From the NCBI GenBank assembly GCA_003856375.1, contig CP034120.1, positions 2,958,501 to 3,022,500 of the forward strand: DNA of 64,000 nucleotides. The letters are read 5' to 3'. Below are positions 62,285 to 64,000 of the stretch, in pieces; positions within the stretch are counted from its first letter, which is position 1, and every line of letters begins with the position of its first letter. Under the pieces are notes generated by a model, which was not told the origin of the DNA, ran no database searches, and saw only the letters and a program-made list of their open reading frames with translations. A program made the position numbers and the translations under genes. Origin of the DNA: Glaciecola amylolytica. Its GTDB lineage: Bacteria; Bacteroidota; Bacteroidia; Flavobacteriales_D; Crocinitomicaceae.

Positions 62285-62943
62285 ATCGGTTTTACGGATA
62301 TTTGTTTTGCAATCGTGTTTGAAAACTGGACTTGTTTTCCTTTTATTTCAATTAAAATAGAGCCATCGAAATTCAGTTTGTCCAAAACTTCAATATGAGT
62401 TCCCAGATTCAATCCGATCTTACTCAAATACTGCAAAAACTCTGTCTGATCATCTTCAACTCCCATAATAATGGCTTTCATCCCGGTTGTTGCTTCAGAT
62501 AATATAATTCGATTCGCAACTACTTCAATTTTTCCGTCTTTCCCCGGAATCGGTTCTCCATGCGGATCAACCTTCGGGAAGCCTAAGAATTCATCCAACC
62601 TGTTTGTTAATTCCGCAGATTGAATATGTTCCAGTTGTTCAGCGATTTCATGTACTTCATCCCATCCGAAATTCAGTTTGTCGACAAGGAAAGTTTCCCA
62701 GAGACGGTGCTTCCGGATGATTGCCAAAGCACAGGAGCTTCCTAAATCAGTGAGCTGACAACCTTGATACTTCTGATACTCCAGCAAATTCTTTTCACCA
62801 AGCTTCTTTAACATATCTGTTACAGACGAAGCTTTTGTCATCATTTTTTCAGCCAAATCATTTGTTGAAATCGCTCCTTTGTCTTCCTGGCTTAGAGTAA
62901 AGATTGCCTTGAGATAATTCTCTTCGCTTTGTGTTAACTTCAA
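62281..62943 (-). CDS. DtxR/MntR-family metal-dependent regulator
   Basis: 220 residues from the TTG at 62943 (LKLTQSEENYLKAIF), chosen because a TTG six codons upstream lies inside the -7 element. The iron-dependent repressor winged HTH (ISTNDLAEKMMTKASSVTDMLKKLGEKNLLEYQKYQGCQLTDLG) is followed by the dimerisation/metal domain (WETFLVDKLNFGWDEVHEIAEQLEHIQS) and a C-terminal FeoA-like SH3 domain. Proteins of this type repress metal importers when Mn2+ or Fe2+ is plentiful. It leads its own target operon, and a 22-bp palindrome covers the promoter. Confidence 0.9.
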   Translation of the reverse strand: MKLTQSEENYLKAIFTLSQEDKGAISTNDLAEKMMTKASSVTDMLKKLGEKNLLEYQKYQGCQLTDLGSSCALAIIRKHRLWETFLVDKLNFGWDEVHEIAEQLEHIQSAELTNRLDEFLGFPKVDPHGEPIPGKDGKIEVVANRIILSEATTGMKAIIMGVEDDQTEFLQYLSKIGLNLGTHIEVLDKLNFDGSILIEIKGKQVQFSNTIAKQISVKPI

Positions 62944-62958
62944 GATTCTTATTTTACA

Positions 62959-62966
62959 CAAAGTTA
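62959..62966 (-). promoter_or_regulatory. -7 promoter element of the metal importer operon
   Basis: Minus strand TAACTTTG, exact TAnnTTTG, ending 15 bases before the chosen TTG start. Confidence 0.6.
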
Positions 62967-62972
62967 AAAAAC

Positions 62973-62994
62973 TTTTTTAGACATATCTAAAAAA
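62973..62994. promoter_or_regulatory. 22-bp palindromic operator, probable MntR-like site
   Basis: TTTTTTAGA-CATA-TCTAAAAAA, perfect 9-base arms around four bases. It starts 6 bases upstream of the -7 element, covering the spacer and -33 region, so a bound dimer would block transcription. TTTAGaC..GtCTAAA-like sites are typical for DtxR/MntR proteins. Confidence 0.65.
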
Positions 62995-63052
62995 ATAATT
63001 GACCGATTGATTTATAGGTAACAAAGCTTTCAGAGTTTTGAGAAAATAGTTG

Positions 63053-63060
63053 TATTTTTG
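63053..63060 (+). promoter_or_regulatory. -7 promoter element of ndk
   Basis: TATTTTTG, exact TAnnTTTG, leaving a leader of about 25 bases before the ATG at 63089. It diverges from the metal importer promoter. Confidence 0.5.
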
Positions 63061-63088
63061 CACCAAATTTATTTAAATAAAGAAGAAG

Positions 63089-63508
63089 ATGTCAGGTAAC
63101 AGAACCTTTACAATGTTAAAGCCAGATGCGATCGAAAATGGTCACATGGGAAAGATTATTGATATGATTATCCAGGCTGGATTTTCAATCAAAGCGATGA
63201 AATTCACTCGTTTAACTGAGGATCAAGCAAAAAAATTCTATGAAGTTCACGCTGAGCGTCCATTCTACGGTGAATTGGTTGAATACATGACATCCGGACC
63301 AATTGTTGCTGCTATTTTGGAGAAAGACAATGCAGTTGCTGATTTCCGTGCTTTGATCGGAGCTACAGATCCTGCTGAAGCTGCTGAAGGAACTATCCGT
63401 AAGTACTATGCTGAGTCTAAAGGAAGAAATGCGGTTCACGGATCTGATTCTGATGAGAATGCTGCAATTGAAGGAAAATTCCATTTCGCGGATTCTGAAG
63501 TTTTCTAA
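63089..63508 (+). CDS. ndk: Nucleoside-diphosphate kinase
   Basis: 139 residues. Ndk equalises nucleoside triphosphate pools by phosphate transfer through a histidine. [18 protein letters not shown] at the start, [22 protein letters not shown], and [16 protein letters not shown] with the active His near residue 117. Full length for the family. AGAAGAAG before the ATG is a mild purine-rich site. Codon choice (GCT, GGT, CGT) suggests high expression. Confidence 0.96.
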   Translation: MSGNRTFTMLKPDAIENGHMGKIIDMIIQAGFSIKAMKFTRLTEDQAKKFYEVHAERPFYGELVEYMTSGPIVAAILEKDNAVADFRALIGATDPAEAAEGTIRKYYAESKGRNAVHGSDSDENAAIEGKFHFADSEVF

Positions 63509-63532
63509 TAATTTCAATCCATACAAGATAAA

Positions 63533-63560
63533 GAAGCCTTACTTTTAGTGAGGCTTTTTT
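63533..63560 (+). terminator. Terminator of ndk
   Basis: AAGCCTTAC-tttta-GTGAGGCTT followed by a T run. Confidence 0.75.
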
Positions 63561-63574
63561 GTTGGATAAACGTT

Positions 63575-64000
63575 ATGAATGAACAATTAGACATTTTTGG
63601 AGGGAGTATTTCTGAGTACTTGATTGTTATAGAACCGGATCATGCAACTAGTCAAAAAGTCATCCTCTTAAAGCAGCAATTAAACTCAATCTTTCCACTG
63701 TCGGATGATTCTCTTCATTCGAAACCGCATATCAGTATCTGCTATTTTGAAGCAAACGAATCTTCTGAAGAGTTGATTGAAGAAAAATTGAATTCAGCAG
63801 TTTCATCCATAAAACCCTTTACAATTTCCATTTCGGGAGCTGAGAAATGGAAGAACGGAACATTTGTATTGCAACTCATTCAAAATGAATCAGTCAGTCA
63901 GATTCAAAAAGAGCTTTCGCTCCGTTTCAAAGGGATTATCAAAACTCCGCATTTGACCATCGCCAGAAATATTCCTGAGCGAATTTCAGAGAAAATCTCT
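63575..64000 (+). CDS. 2H phosphoesterase (2'-5' RNA ligase) family protein, 5' part
   Basis: The frame opens at ATG 63575 and is still open at base 64000, so only the first 142 codons are seen. The sequence begins MNEQLDIFGGSISEYLIVIE. Two H-x-S/T motifs, KPHISICYFE near residue 50 and TPHLTIARNI near residue 130, are spaced as in the 2H superfamily (LigT, cyclic phosphodiesterases), which act on 2',3'-cyclic or 2'-5' linked nucleotides. It starts after the ndk terminator. Confidence 0.8.
   Translation, partial: MNEQLDIFGGSISEYLIVIEPDHATSQKVILLKQQLNSIFPLSDDSLHSKPHISICYFEANESSEELIEEKLNSAVSSIKPFTISISGAEKWKNGTFVLQLIQNESVSQIQKELSLRFKGIIKTPHLTIARNIPERISEKIS

Overview
The window comes from a Bacteroidota chromosome, most likely a flavobacterial lineage (order Flavobacteriales, perhaps Crocinitomicaceae/Fluviicola-like; the family-level guess is inference only). 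The grounds are a gldJ gliding/type IX secretion gene followed by murF, a subtilase with a type IX secretion C-terminal sorting tail, TonB-like transducers with the RNKKYGAYQMR-type start, PorT/OMP_b-brl-like barrels, -7 promoter elements of the form TAnnTTTG, and few Shine-Dalgarno sites. It is mostly ordinary core genome with one small accessory stretch near 12.0-14.8 kb.

Layout. 1-11.9 kb: 3' part of gldJ, murF, an acyl-CoA dehydrogenase (minus strand), anmK, a Glu/Leu/Phe/Val dehydrogenase, nhaA, then exbB-exbD and two TonB-like proteins running into folC. 12.0-14.8 kb: tRNA-Val(UAC), a GIY-YIG nuclease gene that ends inside a second, broken tRNA-like sequence, and a stand-alone nucleoside-deoxyribosyltransferase/TIR-like protein behind a 19-bp palindrome. 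14.8-23.6 kb: a class C beta-lactamase-fold hydrolase and a tightly packed trio: a giant TPR/MORN-like secreted protein, a DUF3857-transglutaminase protein and a paralogue without the catalytic triad. 23.6-30.2 kb: an AraC-MarR regulator pair behind an operator-like palindrome, two tiny possible ORFs, a TetA-like MFS exporter, mnmD, tpx and a large TonB-dependent barrel.

30.3-36.8 kb: two lipoproteins, an ECF sigma factor directly overlapping a protein that combines a cytoplasmic head, one membrane span and an outer-membrane barrel, a methyltransferase and the ComM/YifB ATPase. Three copies of an unrecognised ~65-bp repeat bracket this block. 36.9-47.5 kb: T9SS subtilase, an iron/haem-type ABC importer led by a PaiB-like flavin-fold protein, a DEAD-box helicase, murB and sppA. 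47.6-58.7 kb: folK, a TPR/OmpA-like lipoprotein, an OmpA protein, glutathione peroxidase, gyrB, a CoA-pyrophosphatase-type Nudix protein and a DUF5723 outer-membrane protein. 58.9-64 kb: a complete Mn/Zn ABC importer operon led by its DtxR/MntR-type regulator with a 22-bp palindromic operator over the promoter, then ndk and the start of a 2H-phosphoesterase gene cut by the window edge.

Themes: cell-wall synthesis and recycling (murF, murB, anmK), folate (folC, folK), envelope energisation and metal uptake (ExbB/ExbD/TonB, two ABC importers, a TonB-dependent receptor), peroxide defence (tpx, gpx), and surface or secreted proteins. The best candidates for something undescribed are the tRNA/GIY-YIG module, the sigma factor plus trans-envelope barrel pair, the deoxyribosyltransferase-like gene, and the repeat family at 30.8-35.2 kb. 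No rRNA, CRISPR array, transposase or prophage was seen.
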